Source: Janthinobacterium agaricidamnosum (GTDB lineage: Bacteria; Pseudomonadota; Gammaproteobacteria; Burkholderiales; Burkholderiaceae_D). Taken from it: 64,000 bases of DNA. The stretch lies in NCBI RefSeq assembly GCF_003667705.1, contig NZ_CP033019.1, positions 2,356,001-2,420,000 of the forward strand, written 5' to 3'. Position numbers and translations under genes: made by a program. How positions within the stretch are numbered: the first letter of the stretch is position 1; each line of letters opens with the position of its first letter. Below are positions 1 through 9,452 of this stretch, in pieces. The notes beneath the pieces were generated by a model, which searched no databases, had not been told where the DNA came from, and was given only the letters and a program-made list of their open reading frames with translations.

Positions 1-764
1 GCCAGGCGCTGCAATTCGGCAACGAGATGTCCGTTGGCCGCCATCGCCGGCGGCTGGAAGCGGGGCAGGCTGTGGCGGTAATCGTCCGGTGCCAGCGCGG
101 CGCTGGATGCGAGCCGTCCCGTCAGGAAGCCCCGGCCCAGCGGGCTGTAGGGCACGAAACCGATGCCGAGCGCGCGGCAGGCGGGCAGCACGTCCGCTTC
201 CACGTCGCGGCTCCACAGCGAGTATTCGGACTGCACGGCCGCAATCGGATGCACGGCGTGGGCGCGGCGCAGGGTGGCGGCCGACACTTCCGACAGCCCC
301 AGGTGGCGCACCTTGCCCACCCGTACCAGCTCGGCCATGGCGCCGACGACGTCTTCGATGGGCACGGCCGGGTCCACGCGGTGCTGGTACAGCAAGTCGA
401 TGCACTCGATGCCGAGCCGGGACAGCGATCCTTCCACCGCCTGGCGAATATGTTCGGGGCGGCTGTCGACACCCGCCATGCGCTCCACGCCTTTTCCTTC
501 AGGCAATATCTTGAAGCCGAACTTGGTAGCGATGCTGACTTTGCCGCGCAGCTGTTTCAGGGCGCGGCCTACCAAGTCCTCGTTGGCGTAGGGGCCGTAC
601 ACTTCGGCCGTATCGATCAGGGTCACGCCCAGCTCCACGGCGCGGTGCAGCACGCGCAGCGAGGCGGCCTCGTCGGCGCCGCCGTAGGCAAAGCTCATGC
701 CCATGCAGCCCAGGCCGATGGGGGCGACGCGCAAGCCGGAGTTGCCCAGTGTTCTGTGTTCCAT
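1..764 (-). CDS. Aldo/keto reductase (partial, 3' end off window)
   Basis: NAD(P)H-dependent oxidoreductase of the aldo/keto reductase family, cytoplasmic; its carbonyl substrate cannot be told from sequence. About 254 residues are visible and the C-terminus lies beyond the left edge. The catalytic tetrad is present: Asp51 (LIDTAEVYG), Tyr56, Lys81 (IATKFG) and His128 (YQHRVD). The N-terminus [13 protein letters not shown] is typical of the family. I chose the ATG at 764 over the one at 770 because AAAGGA sits about 7 bases before it, whereas it nearly touches the upstream ATG. The gene is divergent from the LysR gene at 879 across about 115 bases, the usual arrangement for a LysR regulator and its target. 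Confidence 0.9.
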   Translation of the reverse strand, partial: MEHRTLGNSGLRVAPIGLGCMGMSFAYGGADEAASLRVLHRAVELGVTLIDTAEVYGPYANEDLVGRALKQLRGKVSIATKFGFKILPEGKGVERMAGVDSRPEHIRQAVEGSLSRLGIECIDLLYQHRVDPAVPIEDVVGAMAELVRVGKVRHLGLSEVSAATLRRAHAVHPIAAVQSEYSLWSRDVEADVLPACRALGIGFVPYSPLGRGFLTGRLASSAALAPDDYRHSLPRFQPPAMAANGHLVAELQRL

Positions 765-878
765 TGTCATTTCCTTTCAAAAAAAGATGCAAGAAGTATG
801 GATGACGGAACAGCATGCGATAAGATGGCTAATCCTGCATGCATTACTGAAGTTTTTTCATGAATTTTTTCCTCGACA

Positions 879-1769
879 ATGGCTGACCTCAACGAATTGA
901 CGGCCTTTGCCGCCGTCGCCCGCCTGCGCAGCTTCCGCAAGGCGGCATTGGAGCGGGGCGTGTCCGCCTCCGCCCTCAGCCATGCATTGCGCGCGCTGGA
1001 AGAGCGCCTGGGCGTGCGCCTGCTGAACCGTACCACGCGCAGCGTCACGCCGACCGAGGCGGGGCAGCAGCTGCTGGCGCGGCTGGCGCCGGCCATGCGC
1101 GAAATCGACGATGCCTTGCAAGACTTGAGCGCCCTGCAGGATGTGCCCGCAGGCACGCTGCGCCTGAACGTGCCCCGTCCCGCCGCCCGGCTGCTGCTCG
1201 CGCCCATGCTGGCCGGTTTTGTCGCGCGCTATCCGCGCGTGCAGGTCGAAGTGGTCACCGATGACGGCATGATCGATATCGTGCGCGACGGTTTTGACGC
1301 GGGCATCCGCTTCGGCGAACAGGTGGCGGCCGACATGATCGCCGTGCCCGTGGGCGCGCCGCAGCCGTTCGTGGTGGTGGCGTCGCCCGCCTACCTGGCG
1401 GCGCATGGCGCACCAGGCACGCCACGCGACTTGCTGGCGCACGCCTGCATAGGCCGGCGCTTTCCCAGCGGGCGCCAGTATGCGTGGGAGTTCGGGCAGG
1501 ATGGGGAAGCCGTCAGCATCGCCGTCGGCGGCCCGCTGGTGTTCGACGATGATGAACTGATGCTGCGCGCGGCCCGCGATGGGGCGGGACTGGCCTATGT
1601 GTACGAAGCCGACGCGCACGCCGATATCGCGGCGGGCCGGCTGGCGCGCGTGCTGGAGCGCTGCCTGCCGCCGCCCTCCCGTTACTTCCTGTACTACCCG
1701 AGCCGGCGGCAGATGCCTGCCGTGCTGCGCGCCTTTGTCGACATGGTCCGCGCCGACGGTCTTGCCTAG
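879..1769 (+). CDS. LysR family transcriptional regulator
   Basis: DNA-binding regulator of 296 residues, normal length for the family. The N-terminal winged helix-turn-helix spans about residues 1-60 (LNELTAFAAVARLRSFRKAA, then SALSHALRALEERLGVRLLNRTTR). The substrate-binding-like domain follows from about residue 90 (GTLRLNVPRPAARLLL). It resembles the subgroup that controls divergent oxidoreductases, and the aldo/keto reductase lies divergently next to it, so it probably regulates that gene; this is inference. No strong Shine-Dalgarno precedes the ATG. Its stop codon overlaps that of the convergent sensor kinase (the CTAG at 1766-1769 is shared). Confidence 0.93.
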   Translation: MADLNELTAFAAVARLRSFRKAALERGVSASALSHALRALEERLGVRLLNRTTRSVTPTEAGQQLLARLAPAMREIDDALQDLSALQDVPAGTLRLNVPRPAARLLLAPMLAGFVARYPRVQVEVVTDDGMIDIVRDGFDAGIRFGEQVAADMIAVPVGAPQPFVVVASPAYLAAHGAPGTPRDLLAHACIGRRFPSGRQYAWEFGQDGEAVSIAVGGPLVFDDDELMLRAARDGAGLAYVYEADAHADIAAGRLARVLERCLPPPSRYFLYYPSRRQMPAVLRAFVDMVRADGLA

Positions 1770-2851
1770 GCGGCGGCCGGCGGCGCGCCGTGCTCGACCG
1801 GCCACTTGACGGTAAACACGCTGCCGCCCGCCTTGCCGCGCGTGCAGGCCGCGCTGCCGCCATGCGCGCGCGCGATGGCTTCGACCACGGCCAGGCCCAG
1901 GCCGCTGCCCGCGTTCAGGTCGCCGCCGTCGCTGTCGCCGCGGCGAAACGCCTCGAACACGTGCGGCGCCAGTTCCTCTGCAATGCCGGGGCCCGCATCC
2001 TCGACGCTCAGGTAATACTGGCCGGCCTGCACGCGGGTGCGCACGCGCAGCAGGCCCGGCTGCGCATAGCGGCGCGCGTTGTCGAGCAGGGCCAGCACGA
2101 TTTGCCGGATGCGCGCCGCGTCGCAGCAAACGGGATGGTCGGACAGGTGCAGTTGCAGCGTAAAGCCGGCCGCTTCCATCTCCTGCGCCAGCAGGCGGCC
2201 CACTTCCTCGATTTCCAGGGTCAGGTCCGTCCACGCCATGCGCAGCTGCATGTGGCCGCTGTCGGCCAGGCTCAGGGTGCGCAAGTCCTCGATCAGGCGG
2301 CCCAGGTCCTCGACTTGCGCCAGCAGGCTGGAAAACGGCACTTCCTCGGGCTTGAAGACGCCATCGACGACGCCCTGCAAGGTGCCGCGCAGGATGGTCA
2401 CGGGCGTGCGCAGTTCGTGCGCGATGGCGGCATTCCACGTTTCGCTTTCCTTGGCGCCCCGCTGCAGGCGCTCGGCCATGCTGTTGAAGTCATCGACCAG
2501 CATGGCCGTTTCGCCCAGGCTGCGGTCGCCCGCGAAGGCGCGCGCGGACAGGTCGCCGTGGGCCACGCGGCGCACGCTGTCCATCACGGAATTGATCGGT
2601 TTCAGGATGCGCGCGGCCAGCTTGAAGGCGAAAAAGGCGGCCAGCCCCAGGCCGAAAATGGTGATGGCAAAGATCCACAGCCATTCGACGGTGCTGGGCG
2701 ACCAGTCGTCGGGCTCGGACAGCATGCCGGGATCGATCTTGAAGGCGACGGCGAAGAAGATCCACGAGCCGATCCAGATGATCAGGATGCTGCACACCAT
2801 CAGCACGGACATCGACAGCACGATCTGCCGGTTCAGGCCTGTAAAGCGCAT
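1766..2851 (-). CDS. Sensor histidine kinase (BaeS-like)
   Basis: Membrane sensor kinase of 361 residues and partner of the response regulator just upstream. TM1 is about residues 10-36 and TM2 about 57-78 with a short periplasmic loop. HAMP follows (RILKPINSVMDSVRRVAHGD), then the HisKA box with phospho-acceptor His145 (AAIAHELRTP). The HATPase N box is QIVLALLDNARRYA and the G boxes are VEDAGPGIAEE and GSGLGLAVVEAIA. I start at 2851 because this ATG overlaps the regulator's stop by one base (TGATG), and the open frame upstream of it has no homology sense. The short sensing loop and the link to an RND operon fit envelope-stress or drug sensing of the BaeS or AdeS type. The inducing signal is unknown. 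Confidence 0.92.
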   Translation of the reverse strand: MRFTGLNRQIVLSMSVLMVCSILIIWIGSWIFFAVAFKIDPGMLSEPDDWSPSTVEWLWIFAITIFGLGLAAFFAFKLAARILKPINSVMDSVRRVAHGDLSARAFAGDRSLGETAMLVDDFNSMAERLQRGAKESETWNAAIAHELRTPVTILRGTLQGVVDGVFKPEEVPFSSLLAQVEDLGRLIEDLRTLSLADSGHMQLRMAWTDLTLEIEEVGRLLAQEMEAAGFTLQLHLSDHPVCCDAARIRQIVLALLDNARRYAQPGLLRVRTRVQAGQYYLSVEDAGPGIAEELAPHVFEAFRRGDSDGGDLNAGSGLGLAVVEAIARAHGGSAACTRGKAGGSVFTVKWPVEHGAPPAAA

Positions 2852-3600
2852 CAGGCGTCGCTTTCCAGCCGGTAGCCCACGCCGCGCAGGCTGGCCGGCA
2901 TGTTCATCACGCCCGCTTCCTCGAGCTTCTTGCGCAGCTTGCTGACGTGGCTGTCCACCGTGCGTTCCATCGAATTGCTTTCGGGCATGCACGACTCCAG
3001 CAATTCCAGGCGGCTGCAGACGCGGCGCGGCGTGCGCGCCAGGTGCGCCAGCAGGCGAAATTCCGTCAACGTCAGGCTCAAGGGCACGGGCGCGCCGTCG
3101 CGCAGCACGCTGGCCACGTACGTTTCCTGGTCGATCTCGATGGGGCCGCAGCGCAGGCGCTGGCCGCCGACCGGGTGGTGGCGCACGCGCGAACGGCGCA
3201 GCACGGCCGCCACGCGGGCCACCACTTCGGCCGGATTGAAGGGCTTGATGATGTAGTCGTCGGCGCCCACGCGCAGGGCGGCCAGCTTGTCGGCATCCTG
3301 GTCGCGGGCCGTGAGCATGATGACGGGCGTCTCGCCGCGCCGCCGCACTTCGGCCAGCACGGCCCAGCCGTCGACGCGGGGCATTTGCACGTCGAGCAGC
3401 AGCAGGTCCGGCGCCAGCGCCAGGTGCTGCTGCAGCGCTTCCTGTCCATCGAGGGCGAAGGCCGTGCGGTAGCCGTCGCGCTCCAGATAACCGGCGAGGA
3501 TGCGGGCGATTTGCGGTTCATCTTCGGCGATCAGGATGAGGGCGGAAGGGGGCGTGGTGGCAAGAAAAGAGGGCTGGCTGGCGCTGTGATGATAGTTCAT
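2851..3600 (-). CDS. OmpR/PhoB family response regulator (BaeR-like)
   Basis: Two-component response regulator of 249 residues. The receiver domain (about residues 20-135) has acidic residues in LIAEDEP, phospho-acceptor Asp70 (LLLLDVQMP), the conserved Thr in MLTARDQ and the Lys in IIKPFNP. The C-terminal winged helix spans about residues 150-247 (LTLTEFRLLAHLARTPRRV, then VDSHVSKLRKKLEEAG). It is translationally coupled to the sensor kinase downstream (stop and start share one base). The divergent RND pump operon begins 133 bases away, and paired TCTCCA repeats lie in that gap, so the pump genes are the likely target. It could equally be named AdeR-like. Confidence 0.93.
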   Translation of the reverse strand: MNYHHSASQPSFLATTPPSALILIAEDEPQIARILAGYLERDGYRTAFALDGQEALQQHLALAPDLLLLDVQMPRVDGWAVLAEVRRRGETPVIMLTARDQDADKLAALRVGADDYIIKPFNPAEVVARVAAVLRRSRVRHHPVGGQRLRCGPIEIDQETYVASVLRDGAPVPLSLTLTEFRLLAHLARTPRRVCSRLELLESCMPESNSMERTVDSHVSKLRKKLEEAGVMNMPASLRGVGYRLESDA

Positions 3601-3625
3601 GCAAATAGTCTAGCATTCTTCTTTC

Positions 3626-3642
3626 TCTCCATCGAATCTCCA
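3626..3642 (+). promoter_or_regulatory. Candidate BaeR-like direct-repeat binding site
   Basis: TCTCCA occurs twice, at 3626-3631 and 3637-3642, with an 11-base period, placing both copies on the same face of the helix. TCTCCAT is the core of the E. coli BaeR box as I remember it. The repeats lie just upstream of a possible -35 in the gap between the regulator and the pump operon. Confidence 0.45.
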
Positions 3643-3649
3643 CATTTCT

Positions 3650-3678
3650 TTGACGAAATATCCACCTTGGCCTTTTAT
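3650..3678 (+). promoter_or_regulatory. Candidate sigma-70 promoter of RND operon
   Basis: TTGACG (3650-3655) and TTTTAT (3673-3678) are separated by 17 bases and point toward the adaptor gene at 3734. The -35 is good and the -10 weak, as expected for an activated promoter; the TCTCCA repeats end eight bases upstream of the -35. Confidence 0.35.
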
Positions 3679-3733
3679 GCTGCGCTTATCTGTCGACCGG
3701 ACCGCCGGTTGGGATCTGCCATAGAGAAAGACC

Positions 3734-4891
3734 ATGCATCCGAGCCACTTCACCAAGAAAAACATGTTGATCGCCGCGGCACTGCTCAGCCTTGCCGCCT
3801 GTTCCAAACCCGCGCAGGAAGAAGCGGCCGCGCCGCCCGCCGCCGTGACCGTGCTCAAGCTGCAGGCGGCGCCCGTCGTCCTCAGCGATGAATTGCCGGG
3901 CCGGGTGGCCGCCTTCCGCACGGCCGATATCCGCCCGCAGGTGGGCGGCATCGTGCTGCGCCGCCAGTTCGAGCAGGGCGCCGACGTGACGGCGGGACAG
4001 AAGCTGTTCCAGCTGAACCCCGCGCCATTCCAGGCGGACGTCGATTCGGCCGCCGCAGCCCTGCAGCACGCGGTGGCCACGGCGAACCGCGCCAGCAGCC
4101 AGGCAGACAGGTTAAAACCGCTGGTGGAAGCGGACGCCATCAGCCGCCAGGCGTATGACGACGCCGTGGCCCAGCGCGAGCAAGCTGTGGCTACCGTGGC
4201 GCAGGCGCGCGCGACCCTGGCGCGCCGGCGCCTGGACCTGGCCTTTGCCAGCATCGAGGCGCCGATTGCCGGGCGCATCGGCTCCGAACTGGTGACCGAA
4301 GGCGCGCTCGTAGGCGTGGCCGATGCTGCGCCGATGGCGCGCATCCAGCAGATCGACAAAGTGTATGTCGACGTGCGCCAGCCGGCCGCCGCGCTGGCCG
4401 CGCTGCAAGCCTCGGGTACGGGTGGCGCGGACAAGCTGCCCGTGACCATTCTGGGCGCCGACGGCCAGCCGCATCCCGTCACGGGCCGCATCCTGTTCTC
4501 GGGCATCAGCGTCGATGCGGGCACGGGCGACGCCGTCATCCGCGTGCTGGTCGACAATCCGCAGCGCCAGCTCTTGCCCGGCATGTTCGTGCGCGCCCGC
4601 ATCGCCCGCGCCGTGCAGGCCAACGGCGTGCTGCTGCCGCAGCAAGCCGTCTTGCGCAGCAGCGGCGGCCAGGCGCAGGCCTGGGTGCTGGACGGCACGA
4701 ACAAAGCCAGCCTGAAACCGATCGCCGTGGGCGACGTGGTCGAGCACCAGTATGTGGTCAGCGGCGGCCTGAAGGCGGGCGACACCGTCGTCATCGAAGG
4801 CCAGGAACGCCTGCAGCCGGGCGCCATCGCCGCGCCGCAGCCATGGAAGCCGGCCGTCGTGGCAGCCGCAGCTGCCGCCAAAGCGCATTGA
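3734..4891 (+). CDS. RND efflux periplasmic adaptor subunit
   Basis: Membrane fusion protein of 385 residues joining the inner-membrane pump to the outer-membrane channel. The N-terminus carries a lipoprotein signal with lipobox LAAC ending at about Cys23, so it is probably an inner-membrane-anchored lipoprotein like AcrA. The barrel-sandwich hybrid region (GRVAAFRTADIRPQVGGIV, then VDVRQPAAAL) flanks a helical hairpin (about residues 100-180) rich in Ala, Gln and Arg, followed by the beta-barrel and membrane-proximal domains. It is the first gene of a three-gene operon, 33 bases before the pump gene. HAE1-family partners imply efflux of drugs, dyes or detergents; the actual substrates cannot be read from sequence. 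Confidence 0.95.
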   Translation: MHPSHFTKKNMLIAAALLSLAACSKPAQEEAAAPPAAVTVLKLQAAPVVLSDELPGRVAAFRTADIRPQVGGIVLRRQFEQGADVTAGQKLFQLNPAPFQADVDSAAAALQHAVATANRASSQADRLKPLVEADAISRQAYDDAVAQREQAVATVAQARATLARRRLDLAFASIEAPIAGRIGSELVTEGALVGVADAAPMARIQQIDKVYVDVRQPAAALAALQASGTGGADKLPVTILGADGQPHPVTGRILFSGISVDAGTGDAVIRVLVDNPQRQLLPGMFVRARIARAVQANGVLLPQQAVLRSSGGQAQAWVLDGTNKASLKPIAVGDVVEHQYVVSGGLKAGDTVVIEGQERLQPGAIAAPQPWKPAVVAAAAAAKAH

Positions 4892-4924
4892 TGCGCCATT
4901 TGAATCCAATGAAAGTCTAACGAC

Positions 4925-7900
4925 ATGCCTCAATTTTTCATCAACCGCCCCGTCTTTGCGTGGGTGGTGGCGGTCTTCATCGTCCTGTTCGGACTGATCG
5001 CCATACCGCAATTGCCGATTGCGCGTTTTCCTTCCGTGGCGCCGCCCAGCGTCAGCATCAGTGCCGTGTATCCGGGTGCCACGCCGCAAACCATGAACGA
5101 TTCCGTGGTGGGCTTGATCGAACGCGAACTGTCGGGCGTCAAGCACCTGCTGTATTTCGAGTCGTCCACCGACACCTCGGGTTCGGCCTCGATCACCGTC
5201 GCCTTCCAGCCGGGCACGGACCCGGAAATGGCGCAGGTGGACGTGCAAAACCGCCTGAAAGCCATCGAGCCGCGCCTGCCGCAGGCCGTGCGGCAAAACG
5301 GCTTGACGGTGGAATCGGCGTCGTCCGGCTTCCTGATGATCGTCAGCCTGATTTCCGAGAATGGCCAGCACGATGAAGTGGCGCTGGGCGACTACCTGGC
5401 GCGCAACGTGACGGAAGAGCTGCGCCGCATTCCCGGCGTGGGCAAGGTGCAGCTGTTCGGTTCCGAGCGGGCCATGCGCATCTGGGTCGACCCGGCCAAG
5501 CTGGTGTCGTACAACATCGCCATGGGCGAGCTGACGGCCGCCATCGCGCAGCAGAATGCGCAGATCGCCCCGGGCCGCCTCGGCGATTCGCCCGCCGTGC
5601 ACGGCCAGCGCGTGACGATTCCGCTGACGGTGCAGGGCCAGCTGCAAACCCCGGCCGAATTTGCCGCCATCGTGCTGCGCGCGAACGCGGATGGCTCGAA
5701 AGTGACCATCGGCGACGTGGCGAAAGTGTCGCTGGGCGCGCAAAGCTTCAATTTCAGCATACGCGAAAACGGCCAAGCCGCGTCGGGCGCCGCCATCATG
5801 CTGTCGCCCGGTGCCAACGCCGTGCAGACGGCGGCCGCCGTGCGTGCGCGCATGGCCGAACTGGCGCACACCATGCCGGCCGGGATCAAGTACTCGGTGC
5901 CGTTCGATACGGCGCCGTTCGTGAAGATATCGATCGAAAAGGTCGTCGTCACCTTGCTGGAGGCGATGGTGCTGGTCTTCCTCGTCATGTACCTGTTCCT
6001 GCAAAAGATACGCTACACCCTGATTCCCGCCATCGTCGCGCCGATCGCCCTGATGGGCACATTTACCGTGATGCTGATGGCCGGCTATTCCATCAACGTG
6101 CTGACCATGTTCGGCATGGTGCTGGCCATCGGCATCATCGTCGATGACGCCATCGTGGTGGTGGAAGCGGTGGAGCGGCTGATGGCGACCGAGGGCCTGT
6201 CGCCGAAGGAAGCGACCTCGAAAGCGATGCGCGAAATCACGGGGGCCGTGGTCGGCATCACCCTGGTGCTGACGGCCGTGTTCATCCCGATGGCGCTGGC
6301 CAGCGGTTCCGTGGGCGCCATCTACCGCCAGTTCACCCTGGCGATGGCCGTGTCGATCCTGTTCTCGGCGTTTCTGGCCTTGACCCTGACGCCGGCCCTG
6401 TGCGCCACGATGTTGAAACCCATCGGACCGCATGATCATGATAAAAAAGGCTTTTTCCTGTGGTTCGACCGCCAATTTGAGCGCATGACGGCACGCTATG
6501 AAAAAGGCGTGGTGGCGATGCTCAAGCGCGCCGGCCGCTCGATGGTGCTGTACGGCGCCATCGTCGCGGCGCTGGGCGTGGCCTTCATGCAGCTGCCGTC
6601 GGCCTTCCTGCCCGAGGAAGACCAGGGCTACTTCATCACCTCGATCCAGCTGCCGTCCGACGCCACCATGGAGCGCACGCTTGATGTCGTCAAGCTGTAC
6701 GAGCAGCACGTGGCCACGCGTCCCGGCATCGAAGTGAACCAGTCGATCCTCGGCTTCAGCTTTTCCGGCGCGGGACCGAACGCGGGCCTGGCCTTCACCA
6801 TGCTGAAGGACTGGAAACAGCGCAACGGCGCCACGGCGCAGGAAGAAGTGGCGCTGGCGCAGGCGGCCATGTCGCAGGCGAAGGAGGGCGTGATCATGAG
6901 CCTGATGCCGCCCGCCATCGATGAACTGGGCAATTCGTCCGGCTTTTCGATGCGCCTGCAAGACCGCGCCAGCCAGGGCATCGCGGCCCTGCAGGCGGCG
7001 CAGAACCAGCTGCTGGGCCTGGCCGCGCAAAGCAGCAAGGTGGCGGGCGTGTATCCGGACGGCTTGCCGCCCGGCGCCAGCGTGCGTCTCGACATCGACC
7101 GCACCAAGGCCGAAGCGCTGGGCGTGCCGTTCACGGCGATTGCCGACATGCTGACGGCGGCCATGGGGTCGACCTATGTCAACGATTTCCCGAACGCTGG
7201 CCGCATGCAGCAGGTGATCATCCAGGCCGACGCGCCGTCGCGCATGCAGCTCAACGACGTGCTGGCCTTGCGCATCCGCAATAACGCGGGCGGCATGGTG
7301 GCCCTGGGCGAGCTCGTGCGACCCGTGTGGAGCGAATCGCCGCTGCAGCTGGTGCGTTACCAGGGCTACCCGTCGGCGCGCATTTCCGGCAGCGCGGCGC
7401 CCGGCGTGTCCAGCGGCGACGCCATGCTGGAAATGGAGCGGCTCGTGAAGCAGTTGCCGCCGGGCTTCGCGCTGGCGTGGACGGGCCAGTCGCTGCAAGA
7501 GAAGGAATCGGCGTCGCAGGCGCCCATGCTGATGGCGCTGTCGATGCTGGTGGTCTTCCTCGTGCTGGCGGCCCTGTATGAAAGCTGGTCGATTCCCGTC
7601 TCCGTGATGCTGGTGGTGCCGCTGGGTTTACTGGGCGCCGTGCTGGCCGTGATGTTGCGCGGCATGCCGAACGACGTGTTCTTCAAGGTGGGCATGATCA
7701 CCATTATCGGCCTGTCGGCGAAGAATGCGATTCTGATCGTCGAGTATGCGCGCCAGTTGCAGGCGCAGGGCAAGGGGCTGGTCGAGGCGACGGTGGAAGC
7801 GGCGCGCCTGCGCCTGCGCCCGATTTTGATGACGTCATTGGCGTTCGCGCTGGGCGTGGTGCCGCTGATGCTGGCCACGGGCGCCAGCGCCGAGACGCAG

Positions 7901-8071
7901 CACGCGATCGGCACGGGCGTGTTCGGCGGCATGATTACCGCCACCGTGCTGGCCGTATTTTTCGTGCCCGTGTTCTTTGTCGTGGTGCTGGGCGCCGTCG
8001 ACAAGATGGGCACGTACTTCAACAAACGCAGTGATCGCATCGCCGTCAAGGCGGTGGAAGGAGAGTTGTAA
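4925..8071 (+). CDS. RND efflux inner-membrane transporter (HAE1/AcrB type)
   Basis: Proton-driven multidrug pump of 1048 residues, full length for AcrB-type proteins. The N-terminus (MPQFFINRPVFAWVVAVFIV) is diagnostic of the family. The proton relay Asp-Asp pair in TM4 falls at residues 407-408 (GIIVDDAIVVVEAVERLM), the same numbering as AcrB. Two large periplasmic loops and 12 membrane segments are apparent, with the C-terminal half repeating the fold (GLSAKNAILIVEYARQLQ). It overlaps the outer-membrane factor gene by one base. With its neighbours it forms a complete tripartite pump, probably induced by the divergent two-component system. Confidence 0.97.
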   Translation: MPQFFINRPVFAWVVAVFIVLFGLIAIPQLPIARFPSVAPPSVSISAVYPGATPQTMNDSVVGLIERELSGVKHLLYFESSTDTSGSASITVAFQPGTDPEMAQVDVQNRLKAIEPRLPQAVRQNGLTVESASSGFLMIVSLISENGQHDEVALGDYLARNVTEELRRIPGVGKVQLFGSERAMRIWVDPAKLVSYNIAMGELTAAIAQQNAQIAPGRLGDSPAVHGQRVTIPLTVQGQLQTPAEFAAIVLRANADGSKVTIGDVAKVSLGAQSFNFSIRENGQAASGAAIMLSPGANAVQTAAAVRARMAELAHTMPAGIKYSVPFDTAPFVKISIEKVVVTLLEAMVLVFLVMYLFLQKIRYTLIPAIVAPIALMGTFTVMLMAGYSINVLTMFGMVLAIGIIVDDAIVVVEAVERLMATEGLSPKEATSKAMREITGAVVGITLVLTAVFIPMALASGSVGAIYRQFTLAMAVSILFSAFLALTLTPALCATMLKPIGPHDHDKKGFFLWFDRQFERMTARYEKGVVAMLKRAGRSMVLYGAIVAALGVAFMQLPSAFLPEEDQGYFITSIQLPSDATMERTLDVVKLYEQHVATRPGIEVNQSILGFSFSGAGPNAGLAFTMLKDWKQRNGATAQEEVALAQAAMSQAKEGVIMSLMPPAIDELGNSSGFSMRLQDRASQGIAALQAAQNQLLGLAAQSSKVAGVYPDGLPPGASVRLDIDRTKAEALGVPFTAIADMLTAAMGSTYVNDFPNAGRMQQVIIQADAPSRMQLNDVLALRIRNNAGGMVALGELVRPVWSESPLQLVRYQGYPSARISGSAAPGVSSGDAMLEMERLVKQLPPGFALAWTGQSLQEKESASQAPMLMALSMLVVFLVLAALYESWSIPVSVMLVVPLGLLGAVLAVMLRGMPNDVFFKVGMITIIGLSAKNAILIVEYARQLQAQGKGLVEATVEAARLRLRPILMTSLAFALGVVPLMLATGASAETQHAIGTGVFGGMITATVLAVFFVPVFFVVVLGAVDKMGTYFNKRSDRIAVKAVEGEL

Positions 8072-9444
8072 TGCGTTTATTTTTTCTCACGCCCCTGGCC
8101 GCGCTGGCCTTGTCGGCGTGTTCCCTGACGCCGCCGCTGGTCAAGCCGGCGGCACCGATACCGGCCAGCTATGCAGAGATTGCCGCGCCAGCCGCGGCCG
8201 ACACCGCGGCCGACCTGGGCTGGCGCCAGATGCTGCTCGATGCGCGCCTGCAGCGCCTGGTCGATATCGCGCTGGAAAACAACCGCGACTTGCGCGTGGC
8301 TTCGCTCAATGTGGAAGCCGTGCGGGCGCAGTACCAGATACAGGATGCGGGCCGCTATCCTGCCATCGGCGCGAATGCGGGCGGCGTGCGCCAGCGCGGC
8401 GCCGACGCTGTGACACAGAATCAGTTCACTGCCGGCATCGCCATGAGCGCGTTCGAGATCGACCTGTTCGGCCGTCTGCGCTCGCTGTCGGACGCGGCGT
8501 TTGCCCGCTATCTGGCCACCCAGCAGGGCCAGCGCGCCGCGCATATGGCCCTGATCGGCGCCGTGGCCGACGCCTACCTGGAGCAGCGCCTGGCCGAGGA
8601 ACAGCTGGCGCTGGCCCGGCAAACCCTGCTTGACTGGCGCCAGGCGCTGGTCTTGACGCAGCGCCTGCACGGCGCGCAGCAGGGCAGCGGCCTGGACGTG
8701 GCGCAAGCCGAAGGCCAGGCCGCCACGGCGGAAGCGGACGTGCAGGCGCGCGTCCGGGCCAGCTCATTGGCGCGCAACAACCTGGAACTGCTGCTCGGTG
8801 CGCCGCTGCCGGCCGATCTGCCGGCGGGCCGCGCGCTCGATGGCCAGCCCGTGCTGACGCAGCTGCCGCCCGGCCTGCCGTCGGACTTGCTGGCGCGCCG
8901 GCCCGACATCCTGCAGGCCGAATTTGCGCTGGCGGCGGCGAATGCGGAAATCGGCGCCGCGCGCGCCGCCTTCTTCCCCCGCCTGTCGCTGACGGCGTCG
9001 CTGGGCTTTGCCAGCCCGGAGCTGGGCGACCTGTTCCGCGGTAGCGCGCGCAGCTGGTCGTTCGCGCCGCAAGTGACGCAGCCGCTGTTCCAGGGCGGCC
9101 AGCTGCGCGCGGAACTGCAGCTGTCGCGCCTGCGCAAGGACGTGGCCGTGCTGCAGTACGAACAGGCGATCCAGGCGGCGTTCCGCGAGGTGCGCGACGG
9201 CCTGGCCGGCAGCGCCACGTTTGCGCAGCAGATCGCCGCGCAGGAGCGCGTGGTGGCGGCGGCGCGGCAGCGCCAGCGCCTGTCGCAGCTGCGCTACGAC
9301 GCGGGCCAGGACAGCCGCCTGGAATTGCTCGACGCGCAGCGCCAGTCGTATGCGGCCCAGCAAGCCCTGCTCGACGCGCGGCGCGACCAGTTCAAGTCGG
9401 CCGTGGCGCTGTACAAGGCGCTGGGTGGCGGCCTCGAGGAGTAA
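8071..9444 (+). CDS. Outer-membrane efflux lipoprotein (NodT/OprM family)
   Basis: Outer-membrane channel component of 457 residues. The signal peptide ends in lipobox LSAC (about Cys17), so it is predicted to be lipid-anchored. Two TolC-like repeats are visible; the family motif around LARRPDILQAEFALAAANAE lies near residue 280, and LLDAQRQSYAAQQALLDAR near the C-terminus. The start ATG shares one base with the stop of the pump gene (TAATG), consistent with coupled translation. It completes the tripartite pump. The gene ends eight bases before the stop of the convergent hydrolase gene, with no obvious terminator between them. Confidence 0.95.
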   Translation: MRLFFLTPLAALALSACSLTPPLVKPAAPIPASYAEIAAPAAADTAADLGWRQMLLDARLQRLVDIALENNRDLRVASLNVEAVRAQYQIQDAGRYPAIGANAGGVRQRGADAVTQNQFTAGIAMSAFEIDLFGRLRSLSDAAFARYLATQQGQRAAHMALIGAVADAYLEQRLAEEQLALARQTLLDWRQALVLTQRLHGAQQGSGLDVAQAEGQAATAEADVQARVRASSLARNNLELLLGAPLPADLPAGRALDGQPVLTQLPPGLPSDLLARRPDILQAEFALAAANAEIGAARAAFFPRLSLTASLGFASPELGDLFRGSARSWSFAPQVTQPLFQGGQLRAELQLSRLRKDVAVLQYEQAIQAAFREVRDGLAGSATFAQQIAAQERVVAAARQRQRLSQLRYDAGQDSRLELLDAQRQSYAAQQALLDARRDQFKSAVALYKALGGGLEE

Positions 9445-9452
9445 ACCTCCGT

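Noticed and set aside
4112..7498. 1128-codon minus-strand frame across the RND operon
   Set aside because: Overlaps two certain genes, is His/Gly/Arg-rich without motifs, and is a codon-position artefact.
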